Source: JBBQZO01 sp038207625
GTDB lineage: Bacteria > Pseudomonadota > Gammaproteobacteria > Burkholderiales > Burkholderiaceae_D
Direction of reading: 5' to 3'
NCBI GenBank assembly: GCA_038207625.1
Contig: JBBQZO010000038.1
Coordinates: 1 to 57,607 of the forward strand
DNA length: 57,607 nucleotides
Below, piece by piece: positions 33,274 to 42,354 of the stretch (position 1 is its first letter; each line of letters opens with the position of its first letter). The position numbers and the translations under genes are program-made. The notes beneath the pieces were generated by a model that was not told where the DNA came from, made no database searches, and saw only the letters and a program-made list of their open reading frames with translations.

Positions 33274-34122
33274 ATGACACCTGAAATACATGCCTTGTTT
33301 GACCCCGCCACCTCGACCGTCACGTATATTGTGTACGAAGCCGATGGCGGCGCATGTGCGATCATCGATTCTGTACTCGATTACGAGCCCAAGTCAGGAC
33401 GCACGTCGAGCGCGTCTGCCGACCGGGTCATTGCCTTCGTCAAAGCGCACCGGCTCACGACAGTGTGGCTGCTGGAAACGCACGCGCATGCCGACCACCT
33501 GTCAGCAGCGCCGTATCTGAGGGCGGCGCTGGGCGGGCGGATCGGGATCGGGGCGCAGATCTGCGCCGTACAGCAGGCGTTTTCGCTGCTCTTCCAGCCC
33601 AAGGTCGATGGTTCCCAATTTGACCACCTGTTTGCTGCCGATGAGGCCTTCCAGATTGGGCAGCTCGATGCGCGGGCGCTGCATGTGCCAGGACACACCC
33701 CCGCCGACATGGCCTACCAGATTGGCGACGCCGTGTTTGTTGGCGACACACTGTTTATGCCGGACGTGGGGACGGCGCGCTGCGATTTCCCCGGCGGCAG
33801 CGCTGCGACGCTATACCAGTCGGTGCAACGCCTGCTGCGCCTGCCCGCGGCGACACGCCTGTTCATGTGCCACGACTATCCACCCGCTGGCCGTGCGGCA
33901 CGTTGGGAAGTCAGTGTCGCCGAGCAGCGCAGCGGGAATATTCACATTCACGACGGTGTCAGCGAAGCGCAATTTGTCGCCATGCGCACGGAGCGCGACG
34001 CGACGCTGGAAATGCCGACGCTGATCCTGCCGGCGATCCAGGTCAACCTGTGCGCCGGTCAATTGCCGCAGCCCGAAGCGAACGGCGTCCGGTATTTAAA
34101 GATCCCGATCAATGCCCTGTAG
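33274..34122 (+). CDS. MBL-fold hydrolase, persulfide dioxygenase-like (ETHE1/Blh type)
   Basis: A 282-residue metallo-beta-lactamase-fold protein with an intact metal motif ETHAHADH (residues 68-75), the later HVPGHTPADM and FVGDTLFMPDVGTARCDFPGG. The last is characteristic of the ETHE1/Blh sulfur-dioxygenase group, which oxidises glutathione persulfide to sulfite. MCHDYPP completes the set. The ATG at 33274 gives the usual start (MTPEIHALFDPATSTVTYIV). The ribosome-binding site is weak. It is divergent from chvE with about 300 bases between; no partner gene such as bigR or a sulfide reductase is adjacent. Confidence 0.85.
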   Translation: MTPEIHALFDPATSTVTYIVYEADGGACAIIDSVLDYEPKSGRTSSASADRVIAFVKAHRLTTVWLLETHAHADHLSAAPYLRAALGGRIGIGAQICAVQQAFSLLFQPKVDGSQFDHLFAADEAFQIGQLDARALHVPGHTPADMAYQIGDAVFVGDTLFMPDVGTARCDFPGGSAATLYQSVQRLLRLPAATRLFMCHDYPPAGRAARWEVSVAEQRSGNIHIHDGVSEAQFVAMRTERDATLEMPTLILPAIQVNLCAGQLPQPEANGVRYLKIPINAL

Positions 34123-34154
34123 CGGCTGCAGCCGAGCGTGCCCGCATTGCGCAC

Positions 34155-35288
34155 CTATCCCGGCATCAGGCGCAAGTGCGTGATCTCGGACGGCGCCCCG
34201 AAGCGCTTGGGCGGCCCCCAATAACCGGTGCCGCGACTGGTGTAGACCCACAGCGCGCGCAGCCGGTTCAAGCCCGCCGTAAATGGCTGTTGCAGCGGGA
34301 CAAACAAATTCCACGGAAAAAACTGACCGCCGTGCGTGTGACCTGACAGTTGAAGGTCGAAGCCGGCATCGGCGGCAGCAAACGCCGAGCGCGGTTGATG
34401 CGCCAGCAAAATCTTGACACCGACCTCGCCGGGAGCGCCTAAGATGGCCGCGTGCGGGTCGCTGCGATGGCTCTCGTCAAAATGGTGGGCCGTGAAATCG
34501 GTGACGCCAGCGATCAGCACCAGAGCGCCGTCGCGTTCGCGCAGCACGTGCTGGTTCATCAGCACGGTCAGGCCCAGGCGCGTCATCTCCGCGATCCACG
34601 CGTTTGCGTTCGAATAGTATTCGTGGTTGCCCGTCACAAAGAACGTACCGTCGCGCGCCGCCAGTCGGCCCAGCGGCGCGGTGTGCGCAGCCAGCTGCAG
34701 CACACTGCCGTCAACAATATCGCCAGTGACGGCGATCGCGTCCGCCTGCAAGGCATTGACCTTGTCGACGATGGCATCGAGATAGGCCCGCTTGATGGTG
34801 GCGCCGACGTGGATATCGGAGATCTGTACGATCGAATATCCATGCAGGGCCGCTGGCAAGCCCACGATCGGCACCATCACCTCGACCACGCGGGCCACCC
34901 GGCGCGCGTTGAACAAGCCCACCAAGGTGACCGCGAGTGCCAGCACAGGCAACGCGACGGCGCTGTCGGTGATGATCGTCGCACTGCGCATGGGCACCAG
35001 CAGCAGCGCCAACAGCAACACATCGCGCATCAGCGTCAACACCAGCAGCGATGAGAACAGGCCCATGGCCAACATCCCGGCCCAGGCAAGCTGGTCCGAC
35101 CAGCGGCGCCACTCCAGACGCGACGCAAGCATGCCGGCGGGCATCAGCAAGCACGAGGCAAGCAGCAGCGAGGCACAAGCGAGCGTGCCCGCCGTGCCCA
35201 ACGCCAGCGCTGGCAACAAACGTGCCCCTATATACAGGTGCAACAAGCCCAGCACGGCGGCCAGGAATACGAAACTAGATTTGGGCAT
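34155..35288 (-). CDS. Membrane-anchored metallophosphoesterase
   Basis: 377 residues. The N-terminal about 130 residues hold four hydrophobic segments. A calcineurin-like phosphoesterase domain follows with all five motifs: SDIHVG (Asp158, His160), GDIVDG (Asp190), GNHEYY (Asn221, His222), LAHQP and GHTHGGQ. The C-terminus YTSRGTGYWGPPKRFGAPSEI is typical of the YaeI/YkuE-like group, which acts on membrane lipids or lipid-linked phosphates. The substrate is unknown. The active site should be on the cytoplasmic face or in the periplasm, depending on topology I cannot settle. It converges with the persulfide dioxygenase-like gene. Confidence 0.85.
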   Translation of the reverse strand: MPKSSFVFLAAVLGLLHLYIGARLLPALALGTAGTLACASLLLASCLLMPAGMLASRLEWRRWSDQLAWAGMLAMGLFSSLLVLTLMRDVLLLALLLVPMRSATIITDSAVALPVLALAVTLVGLFNARRVARVVEVMVPIVGLPAALHGYSIVQISDIHVGATIKRAYLDAIVDKVNALQADAIAVTGDIVDGSVLQLAAHTAPLGRLAARDGTFFVTGNHEYYSNANAWIAEMTRLGLTVLMNQHVLRERDGALVLIAGVTDFTAHHFDESHRSDPHAAILGAPGEVGVKILLAHQPRSAFAAADAGFDLQLSGHTHGGQFFPWNLFVPLQQPFTAGLNRLRALWVYTSRGTGYWGPPKRFGAPSEITHLRLMPG

Positions 35289-35416
35289 CGCAGCTCGGCA
35301 GTGGTGGAATGCTCACAGATGGGGTGCAGCGCGCTCTTTCGCAAGACCGGGCGCCGATGTTGCTTTGAAATATGGTTTCCGCTAACATCAAGTGCTGCGT
35401 GTGTGAGCAATTCTGA

Positions 35417-35950
35417 ATGTTAGCAGGATCTTCATGTACGGTCCGCCATCTGCAGGCCGACGACCTGAACAACTACATCAGCCTGTTCAACGCTCTGCCC
35501 TCGCGCGGCGAGTATTTTTCCACGCTGATCGAATCGCCCGAAGCCATGCGGCGCCAGTTCGCCAGCACCGGCTTCGTCACCGATAAGCGCGAACGCTTTC
35601 TGATCGACGACAAATTCGGGTGTCTGGTGGACGTGATTTCACACTTTGCCTCGCGTACGCCCGTCAGCCGCGAAATCGCTTACCGTTTGTTTGACACCGA
35701 TCTGCAGGGGCGCGGCGACATCAGCGAGGCCACCGGCATGCAGTGTGACTACCTGTTTCCCAACTATCCGCTAAATCGGCTCGAATTGCTGATGAACCCG
35801 AGTAATGTCGGCTCCGAGCGGATCGCCCAGAAATCCGGATTTACCGATGAAGGCACGTTGCGTAAAGCGTTTTTCACGAACGGCGTGCTGTGCGACGCCA
35901 AGATCTACAGTCTGCTGCGGGTCGAATGGAAAATGCTGAATGGCGGTTAG
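35417..35950 (+). CDS. GNAT-family N-acetyltransferase
   Basis: 177 residues resembling RimJ/RimL-type acetyltransferases: an N-terminal VRHLQADDLNNYISLFN and a C-terminal block NRLELLMNPSNVGSERIAQKSGFTDEGTLRKAFFTNG, which is the acetyl-CoA-binding N.S..iaeK.GF..EG motif. The middle is less typical. The substrate could be a protein N-terminus, an antibiotic or a small molecule; nothing in the context decides. The ATG lacks a good Shine-Dalgarno, but no later start would keep the first strand. Confidence 0.78.
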   Translation: MLAGSSCTVRHLQADDLNNYISLFNALPSRGEYFSTLIESPEAMRRQFASTGFVTDKRERFLIDDKFGCLVDVISHFASRTPVSREIAYRLFDTDLQGRGDISEATGMQCDYLFPNYPLNRLELLMNPSNVGSERIAQKSGFTDEGTLRKAFFTNGVLCDAKIYSLLRVEWKMLNGG

Positions 35951-36082
35951 ATGTTACCAAGTTGGACAAACTTGTAAGTCTATGTATTAGCCGTGGTGAT
36001 TCCCCGAGCAAACGGTATAGTGAAGCTCATGCCTTGGTGCGACGCGATCAACCTGATTCCCGCCCGAGGTCAAAGGACTGCC

Positions 36083-36526
36083 ATGTTGAATACAAAATGC
36101 TTGAGTGCGGTGCTGCTGGCCGCTGCCGCCATATCGACCTCGGCCATGGCTGACGACCGCGGCTTCAATACCGCCGCTGGCGCCGTGATCGGCGCCTCGA
36201 TCGGCCACAACAGTGGCGGACGCGACGGCGCTATCGTCGGCGGCGTGTTGGGCGCGGCCATCGGCAACAGCCTCAGCACCTCCGACAACCGCTCCTATAA
36301 CCACGGCGGCTACTACGAGACACGTAGCTACCGTCCGGTGACGACCACCTATTACGCCCCTGCTCCAGTGGTGTATTACCAACCCGCGCCGCGCTACTAT
36401 TCCGAGCCGGCTGTCGTGTACGTCGAGCGCGACCACTATCGCGGCCATCGCGAACGCTATGAGGAAGACCGACGCGACGATCGTCACGAGCGTCACGAGC
36501 GTTGGGAGCACGAGCGCAACCGTTAA
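36083..36526 (+). CDS. Exported glycine-zipper protein with Tyr-rich and Arg/His-rich tail
   Basis: 147 residues with a signal peptide (MLNTKCLSAVLLAAAAISTSAMA). A glycine-zipper segment follows (about 35-67, GAVIGASIGHNSGG and GAIVGGVLGAAIGNS), as in outer-membrane or envelope-associated proteins. Next come a tyrosine/proline-rich stretch with repeated YY pairs and a strongly charged tail (RDDRHERHERWEHERNR). The ATG at 36083 has AAAGGAC upstream; an earlier in-frame ATG at 35993 would place 30 residues before the signal peptide and is unlikely. Function is unknown. It is a single-gene unit with its own terminator. Confidence 0.8.
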   Translation: MLNTKCLSAVLLAAAAISTSAMADDRGFNTAAGAVIGASIGHNSGGRDGAIVGGVLGAAIGNSLSTSDNRSYNHGGYYETRSYRPVTTTYYAPAPVVYYQPAPRYYSEPAVVYVERDHYRGHRERYEEDRRDDRHERHERWEHERNR

Positions 36527-36555
36527 GCGCGATGTCCTTGCACCTTGAACTATCG

Positions 36556-36589
36556 GGCATCGGGTGGCAGCGCCACCGGATGCCGTTTT
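36556..36589 (+). terminator. Intrinsic terminator after the glycine-zipper gene
   Basis: Two 13-base arms (36556-36568 and 36572-36584) pair around AGC with one mismatch, followed by GTTTTC. It begins 30 bases after the stop codon. Downstream to the prkA start at 36775 I see no further gene. Confidence 0.75.
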
Positions 36590-36774
36590 CTATTCGACGC
36601 CGACCAATGAACTGACCGTACTGCCGTCGACGCAAGCGGGCCCGATCGCGCTGCGCGGGGTTTCTGCCCGACTCGTTGATCCGGCTCACTCTGTGCGCGC
36701 CGCGGCGCGATGATACTGAATCTTCCTGGCGCCGCTATGCGACGACGGAACGTTCATCTCATTGCGGAGGCAAC

Positions 36775-38739
36775 GTGACCCTCACATCTGACGACCCTGT
36801 GCCTCCAGCCGATGATGCGCGCGCGCGCTTTCTTGGTAGCTTGCAAAATTTCACACTGGACCATCGTGCCGAACGGTGGGCCGGCACGCTGTCGGAGTTC
36901 ATGGATCGTATTTTTCCCCAGGCCCCTCAGGCGCTGGCGCGCACCTCGCACCAGTACATGTGGGACATGATCCGCGCCAACGGCATCATTGACGCCGACG
37001 GCAAATTCCGCTGCGCCTTGTTTAGCGATGAACTATTCGGCATCGACGAAGCGATTGAACGGGTGGTCGACTATTTCAAGGCCGCTGCGGCCGGCTCCGA
37101 AGTGGGACGGCGTTTGCTGCTGCTGCTGGGACCGCCATCCGGCGGGAAATCGACGCTGGTGATCCTGCTCAAGCGCGGCCTGGAAGAGTACAGCCATACC
37201 GATGCCGGTGCGTTGTACGCCATCGCCGGCTGCCCGGTACATGAATCGCCGCTGCATCTGGTGCCGCATACGTTGCGGGCAGGATTTCGCAACACCTACG
37301 GAGTCGACGTCAGTGGTGAGCTGTGTCCGCACTGCCGCGCCAGACTGGAGCAGCAATTTGGCGGCGATTTTTTGCGCATGCCGGTCGAACGCACCTTCAT
37401 CTCCGAGGCCGCCCGCAACGGCATCGGCACCTACGCCCCGCATGACCCGAGCACCGCCGACCTGGCCGATCTGGTCGGGTCGGTCGATCTGTCCAAGGTC
37501 GCAGAATACGGCGATGAAGGCGATCCGCGTGCGTGGTCATGGTCTGGCGCCGTCTACGCCGCCAGTCGCGGCATGCTCGAAATGATCGAGATCCTCAAGG
37601 TCAAGCGCGAGTTCCTCTACCTGCTGCTGACACTGACCCAGGAAAAAAATGTCAAGGTGTCGCGCTTCCCGCTGATCTACCTCGATGAAACTATCCTTGC
37701 CCATACCAACCTGGCCGAGTTTCGCAAGTTCCTGCAGGAAAGCGAAAACGAGGCCTTGCTGGACCGAATGGTCATCGTGCAGGTTCCCTACACGCTGAAC
37801 TACAAGGAAGAGGCGCGCATCTACCAGAAACTGATCCTGGCCGCTGCGCCCGCCTTCCGCGACGTCCATCTCGATCCCCACGTGCTGCATGCGGCGGCAG
37901 TGTTCGCCATTCTCAGCCGTATCCAGGACAGCGACGACAAAGAAGCTGAACTGATCAAGAAAGTACGGGTGCATGCTGACGAGGAGGTCGACGGCGTCAC
38001 TCGCAGCGACGCGCACCGCGTCAAGGCGAAGGAAGCCGCCCCCGATGAGGGACTGGCCGGGGTGTCGCCGCGCTTTGTCATCAATGCCTTGTCCAATGCC
38101 ATCATCCGCTCCAACCAGCATAGTCTATCGACGATGGATGTGCTGCTGGCACTCAAGGACGGGATAGAGAATGACGCCCGGATTGAACCCAAGCGCAAGC
38201 GCAAATGGGTCGACTATCTGGTCGTCACGCGCAAGGATTTTTACAATCGATGGGTCAAAGAAGACGTGCACAAGGCGTTGTTTGTGTCGTTCGAGCAAGA
38301 AGCGCAGGACTTGCTCAGCAAATACCTCGACGAGGTCGAGGCGATGCTCGACAACCGCCAAATTAAGGATCCGATCACCAACGAGGAACGCCGTCCGGAC
38401 GAACGCTTTCTGCGGGCGGTCGAGGAAAAAATCCACATCTCCGATTCCGGCAAACAGTCGTTTCGTCAGGAAGTGGTGCGCAAGGCAATGGGCGCATACA
38501 AGCGCGGCGAGCAATTCAGCCTGGCCTGCCACATCCCCTTGCACGACGCGGTCCAGCAGTACTTATTTGAACAACGACGCGACGTGCTGCGTCTGGTGAG
38601 CTCGGCCAAACGCCCCGACGATGATGTGCGCACCAAGATTTCAGCGGTGGAAAAGCGCCTGGTTGACGAGTACGGTTATGACTCCCACAGCGCGCGCGAA
38701 GCCTTGAACTACGTCACCACGTTGCTGGCCCAGGAATAG
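36775..38739 (+). CDS. prkA: PrkA-family serine protein kinase (YeaG)
   Basis: AAA-type protein kinase of 654 residues. The N-terminal PrkA AAA domain has P-loop GPPSGGKST (119-127) and the sequence GCPVHESPLHLVP. The C-terminal kinase-like domain has the segments RFVINALSNAI and RKDFYNRWVKEDV. In E. coli YeaG responds to nitrogen and other stress. The start is GTG at 36775, because GGAGG lies four bases upstream; the frame to 36676 adds only unrelated residues. It is first of the conserved three-gene operon with yeaH and spoVR. Confidence 0.93.
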   Translation: MTLTSDDPVPPADDARARFLGSLQNFTLDHRAERWAGTLSEFMDRIFPQAPQALARTSHQYMWDMIRANGIIDADGKFRCALFSDELFGIDEAIERVVDYFKAAAAGSEVGRRLLLLLGPPSGGKSTLVILLKRGLEEYSHTDAGALYAIAGCPVHESPLHLVPHTLRAGFRNTYGVDVSGELCPHCRARLEQQFGGDFLRMPVERTFISEAARNGIGTYAPHDPSTADLADLVGSVDLSKVAEYGDEGDPRAWSWSGAVYAASRGMLEMIEILKVKREFLYLLLTLTQEKNVKVSRFPLIYLDETILAHTNLAEFRKFLQESENEALLDRMVIVQVPYTLNYKEEARIYQKLILAAAPAFRDVHLDPHVLHAAAVFAILSRIQDSDDKEAELIKKVRVHADEEVDGVTRSDAHRVKAKEAAPDEGLAGVSPRFVINALSNAIIRSNQHSLSTMDVLLALKDGIENDARIEPKRKRKWVDYLVVTRKDFYNRWVKEDVHKALFVSFEQEAQDLLSKYLDEVEAMLDNRQIKDPITNEERRPDERFLRAVEEKIHISDSGKQSFRQEVVRKAMGAYKRGEQFSLACHIPLHDAVQQYLFEQRRDVLRLVSSAKRPDDDVRTKISAVEKRLVDEYGYDSHSAREALNYVTTLLAQE

Positions 38740-38759
38740 TCAGCGCACCGGAGAATGCC

Positions 38760-39914
38760 ATGAGTGCGAGCGTCCAGTCAGCATGGTACGACCTGTTCTC
38801 GCGCGGTGCACGCGACTGGCTGCGTCACAATGACAAGGTGCGCGAGGCGGTGCACAAGCATTTGCCCGACCTGATCGCCGGTCCAGATCTGATGACCGGG
38901 CCGCGCGAGCGCACCGTGCAGGTGCCAGTTAAACTACTCGAACACGCACGTTTCCGACTGGCCGAGGGACGCATGCAGCGCGGCGCCGGCCAAGGCGACG
39001 GGCAGACAGGCGACCTGCTGCGCCATGGAAAACCGGATCTGAACGAGGACACGGGGCGCGCCGGCGGCGACCAGGATGGCGAACTCAAGTTGCTGCTCGA
39101 GTTCCCCATCGATGACATCCTCGACTGGCTCTGGGAAGAAATGAAGCTGCCCGAGCTCAAGCCCAATCCGCGCCATCTGCTCGACGATCACGCATTGACG
39201 CGCGAAGGCTGGGACAAGCACGGCGCGCGTTCGCGCCTGGACCGGCGCCGCACCATCAAGGAAGCCATCAAGCGGCGCGCCGTGCAAGCGAATCCGGTGG
39301 CGTTTACCAATGACGACCTGCGTTTTCGCCAGTTGGTAATGCGCCCCAAACCCAGCAGCAGCGCGGTGATATTTTTTGTCATCGATGTCTCGGCCAGCAT
39401 GACGCAGGTCGAACGCAAACTGGCGAAATCGTTCTTCTTCTTTGCGCTGCACGGCTTACGGCGCAAATACAATAAGATCGAATCCCGCTTCATCGCTCAC
39501 ACGACGCGCGCCTGGGAATTTTCGGAAAGTGATTTCTTTCAAGTGTCCGGCATCGGCGGCACGCTCGCCTCGAGCGCTTTCACGCTCGCGCTGGAGATCG
39601 TGCACCAGCAGTATGACAACGGCCACAGTAACGTCTACGTGCTGTACGCCTCCGATGGCGAAAACTTCACCGAAGATCGTACCGCCGCTGGCACCGCCTT
39701 AAGTGAGTTGGGCAGCCTTGCCAACTACATCGCTTATGCGGAAACGCTGCCCGGCGTACCGCGCACGCTGGAAACAGAAATGCGCCGGCTGTGCGGCGAA
39801 CTGGAACGCCGCGGCTTGCCGATCGGCAGCAGCGTGCTGGCTGGGCCGGACGATATCTGGCGCGCACTGCGCCATTTTTTCATGCAAGAATCGAAGCAGG
39901 CTCAGCTCACATGA
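38760..39914 (+). CDS. yeaH: YeaH/YhbH family protein (DUF444) with vWA domain
   Basis: 384 residues. The N-terminal DUF444 region (VPVKLLEHARFRLAEG, glycine-rich, then FPIDDILDWLWEEMKLPELKP) leads to a von Willebrand A-like domain with MIDAS motif DVSAS (209-213) in FFVIDVSASMTQVERKLAKS. A later YASDGENF marks the vWA fold. It always travels with PrkA and SpoVR, and an adaptor role for the kinase is supposed. It starts 20 bases after prkA, and its stop overlaps the spoVR start in ATGA. Confidence 0.93.
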   Translation: MSASVQSAWYDLFSRGARDWLRHNDKVREAVHKHLPDLIAGPDLMTGPRERTVQVPVKLLEHARFRLAEGRMQRGAGQGDGQTGDLLRHGKPDLNEDTGRAGGDQDGELKLLLEFPIDDILDWLWEEMKLPELKPNPRHLLDDHALTREGWDKHGARSRLDRRRTIKEAIKRRAVQANPVAFTNDDLRFRQLVMRPKPSSSAVIFFVIDVSASMTQVERKLAKSFFFFALHGLRRKYNKIESRFIAHTTRAWEFSESDFFQVSGIGGTLASSAFTLALEIVHQQYDNGHSNVYVLYASDGENFTEDRTAAGTALSELGSLANYIAYAETLPGVPRTLETEMRRLCGELERRGLPIGSSVLAGPDDIWRALRHFFMQESKQAQLT

Positions 39915-41308
39915 TGACCTTCCCCCAAAGCAGCCTGAGCGACTACCGCGCACGCCTCGAAGCACTCGCGCTGGGACTCGGACTGGACTTCTATCCGATC
40001 GAGTTCGAGATCGTGCCAAATAATTTCATGATGGAAATCGCCGTGTACGGGTTGCCGGTGCGCATGCGCCATTGGTCCTTCGGGGTGCGCTACATCCATC
40101 AGCTAGTGCGCCAGCACATGGGCAATTCACGCATCTTTGAGGTCATGTTTCCGGGCGATCCATGTCACGCCTATATGGTCAACAGCAATTCCCTGGCCGA
40201 GAACGTGCTGGTGACAGCCCACGTGTTGGGGCACGCAGATTTTGCCAAAAATAACCACCTGTTCAACCATTTCATGCAGATGGCGGGCGCGCATATCCTC
40301 GAGCAAAGCGCGGCACGCGCGCACCGGCTTGAGCGCGCCCTTGGTGCGCACGGCCAGCAACGCGTCGAAGCGGTGCTTGACGCGGCACTCGCGCTCGAAG
40401 CGCATATCGACATCAATCAGCCTGTGCACCGCCCGCTGTATCCGCTTCAGTCCCCTGCGCACGTGCCGCCCATTCCTGTCCCGTTTGGCCAGCGCTACCA
40501 GAACCTGCCCGGAGAACGGCAGGGCACGCCACCGCCCGAGCCGGTGGCGTGCCCTGCCGTGCCGCCCCATCCCGAGTATGACCTGCTGTGGTTCATCGCT
40601 CACTATGGGCCCGAACTGGAGGACTGGGAACGCGACATCTTCCTCTCGGTGCGTGAGGAAGCCTACTATTTCTACCCCGTGTACGCCTGTCAGATCATGA
40701 ACGAAGGCTGGGCATCCTACTGGCACGCCCGCCTGCTGCGCGAAGCCGATTTCTTGCCGCACGACCTATACCTGTCGGCCATCAAGTCTCATTCCGACGT
40801 GGTGCGGCCCTTTGCCGGCGGCAAGCAACTGGCCCTGTCCCTGAATCCCTATCACCTGGGTTTCGCTCTGTGGGAGCGCATTATCGAACGGGATGGGCTG
40901 GCCAAGGCGCGCCAAATTTGCCGTGACGATGATGATTTCAGCTTCATCCGCAACAACCTTGACCAGACCGTGGCCGACGAACTTGAACTGTTCGTCTATG
41001 AAGCGCGTCAGGACGGCGAGACCAAGGTCGTCAGTCGCGACATTCACGCCATCCGCGAGGCCATACTCGCACCAAAATATAACTACGGCGCACCCTGCAT
41101 CGCCGTGACCGGAATGGGGGCGGACCGCAGCCTTGTGCTCACCCATGACCATGCACGCGATGGCAGAGGACTGGACTTGTTACCGGCCGAACGGGTACTC
41201 GATTATGTCACGCGCATCTGGCGCAGGCCCGTCAGTTTGCATACTGTCGATTTTCGCGGCATCGCGCGCGACTTGTCGTGCAAATATCCGCGCACGATGC
41301 CGATCTAG
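39911..41308 (+). CDS. spoVR: SpoVR family protein (YcgB)
   Basis: 465 residues of the SpoVR/YcgB family. Diagnostic blocks are DFYPIEFEIVPNNFMMEIAVYGLPVRMRHWSFG, FVMNSNS-like (YMVNSNSLAENVLVTAHVLGHADFAKNN), DLLWFIAHYGPELEDWERDI, QIMNEGWASYWHA and NPYHLGFALWERI. Biochemical function is unknown; the set of conserved His and Glu residues suggests metal binding. The ATG overlaps the yeaH stop by four bases. The end overlaps the convergent wbpP-type gene by four bases. Confidence 0.93.
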   Translation: MMTFPQSSLSDYRARLEALALGLGLDFYPIEFEIVPNNFMMEIAVYGLPVRMRHWSFGVRYIHQLVRQHMGNSRIFEVMFPGDPCHAYMVNSNSLAENVLVTAHVLGHADFAKNNHLFNHFMQMAGAHILEQSAARAHRLERALGAHGQQRVEAVLDAALALEAHIDINQPVHRPLYPLQSPAHVPPIPVPFGQRYQNLPGERQGTPPPEPVACPAVPPHPEYDLLWFIAHYGPELEDWERDIFLSVREEAYYFYPVYACQIMNEGWASYWHARLLREADFLPHDLYLSAIKSHSDVVRPFAGGKQLALSLNPYHLGFALWERIIERDGLAKARQICRDDDDFSFIRNNLDQTVADELELFVYEARQDGETKVVSRDIHAIREAILAPKYNYGAPCIAVTGMGADRSLVLTHDHARDGRGLDLLPAERVLDYVTRIWRRPVSLHTVDFRGIARDLSCKYPRTMPI

Positions 41309-42354
41309 GCTACCGGCGCCAAGTGCGCGACATACCAGTCAAGCGCCTCGGCCAATCCGTCTTCCAGGCGGTGCGACGGCACGTAGCCGAGCAAGGCTTG
41401 GGCCTTCGATATGTCGGCCTGCGAATGGCGTACGTCGCCACCGCGAAACTCGGTGTAGTGCGGCTGAAATCCGTGCAAATGGGGGAATCGCGCGATCAGC
41501 AAGCTACGCAACAGCCCGTACAGGCGATTGAGGCTGGTGCGGGCATTGACTGCGACGTTGTAGACTTGATTGATGGCCGCTGGATTGCGTGTCATGGCCG
41601 CCAGCAGATTGGCTTGGACAACATTATCTACATAGCAAAAATCGCGGCTAGTTTCCCCATCCCCGTGGATATCAAGACGCTGATCGCTCATCATTGCCGC
41701 GATCCACAAGGGAATCACCGCGGCGTACGGCCCATGCGGGTCCTGGCGCGGGCCAAAGACATTAAAGTAGCGCAGGCCAATTGATTCACTTTGATAGCAG
41801 CGCGCAAACACCTCAGCGTACAGCTCGTTGATATGCTTGGTAAGCGCGTACGGTGACAGCGCATGGCCGACGCACAGTTCAACCTTGGGCAGGTCCGGGT
41901 GATCCCCATACACGGCGCTGGAAGCTGCGTACACGACCCGCCGCGCGCCGGCCTCACGTGCCGCGCACAATACCTGCAAAAAACCCATGACATTGACCTC
42001 GGTGCTGAGCAGCGGGTCTTCGATTGAGCGCGCCACTGAGCCCAGCGCGGCCTGATGGAGCACCAAGTCCACGCCCACGCAGGCGTCGCGGCAAACCTGC
42101 GGCGTGCGGACATCGCCTTCGATGAAGCGAAAGTTCTCCCAGGCCGACGTTCCAACAGCCAGGCGCACCTGCTCCAGGCTGGCGCGCTGTCCGGTGGAGA
42201 AATTATCAATTCCGGTGACGCGCTGTCCCAGTGTCAGCAAGCGCTCAAGCAAGTGTGAGCCGATAAAGCCGGCCACGCCGGTGACCAGCCAGCGATGCTG
42301 GCGCTGGAGCAGCGCCGCCTGCACGTCCAACCAACTTTGCGCGACGGCACTCAC
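41305..42354 (-). CDS. wbpP: UDP-GlcNAc 4-epimerase, WbpP/TviC type
   Basis: Extended SDR epimerase of 349 residues converting UDP-GlcNAc (or its uronate) to the galacto form. Rossmann motif GVAGFIG is at 26-32, DNFSTG and GDVRT follow, and catalytic SS.VYG with YxxxK (YALTK) is near 145-177. RYFNVFGPRQDP and FRGGDVRHSQAD are typical of the WbpP/TviC/Gne group. The ATG directly abuts the dehydrogenase stop, so the pair is one operon making UDP-GalNAcA for exopolysaccharide. Its stop overlaps spoVR by four bases tail to tail. Confidence 0.9.
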   Translation of the reverse strand: MSAVAQSWLDVQAALLQRQHRWLVTGVAGFIGSHLLERLLTLGQRVTGIDNFSTGQRASLEQVRLAVGTSAWENFRFIEGDVRTPQVCRDACVGVDLVLHQAALGSVARSIEDPLLSTEVNVMGFLQVLCAAREAGARRVVYAASSAVYGDHPDLPKVELCVGHALSPYALTKHINELYAEVFARCYQSESIGLRYFNVFGPRQDPHGPYAAVIPLWIAAMMSDQRLDIHGDGETSRDFCYVDNVVQANLLAAMTRNPAAINQVYNVAVNARTSLNRLYGLLRSLLIARFPHLHGFQPHYTEFRGGDVRHSQADISKAQALLGYVPSHRLEDGLAEALDWYVAHLAPVA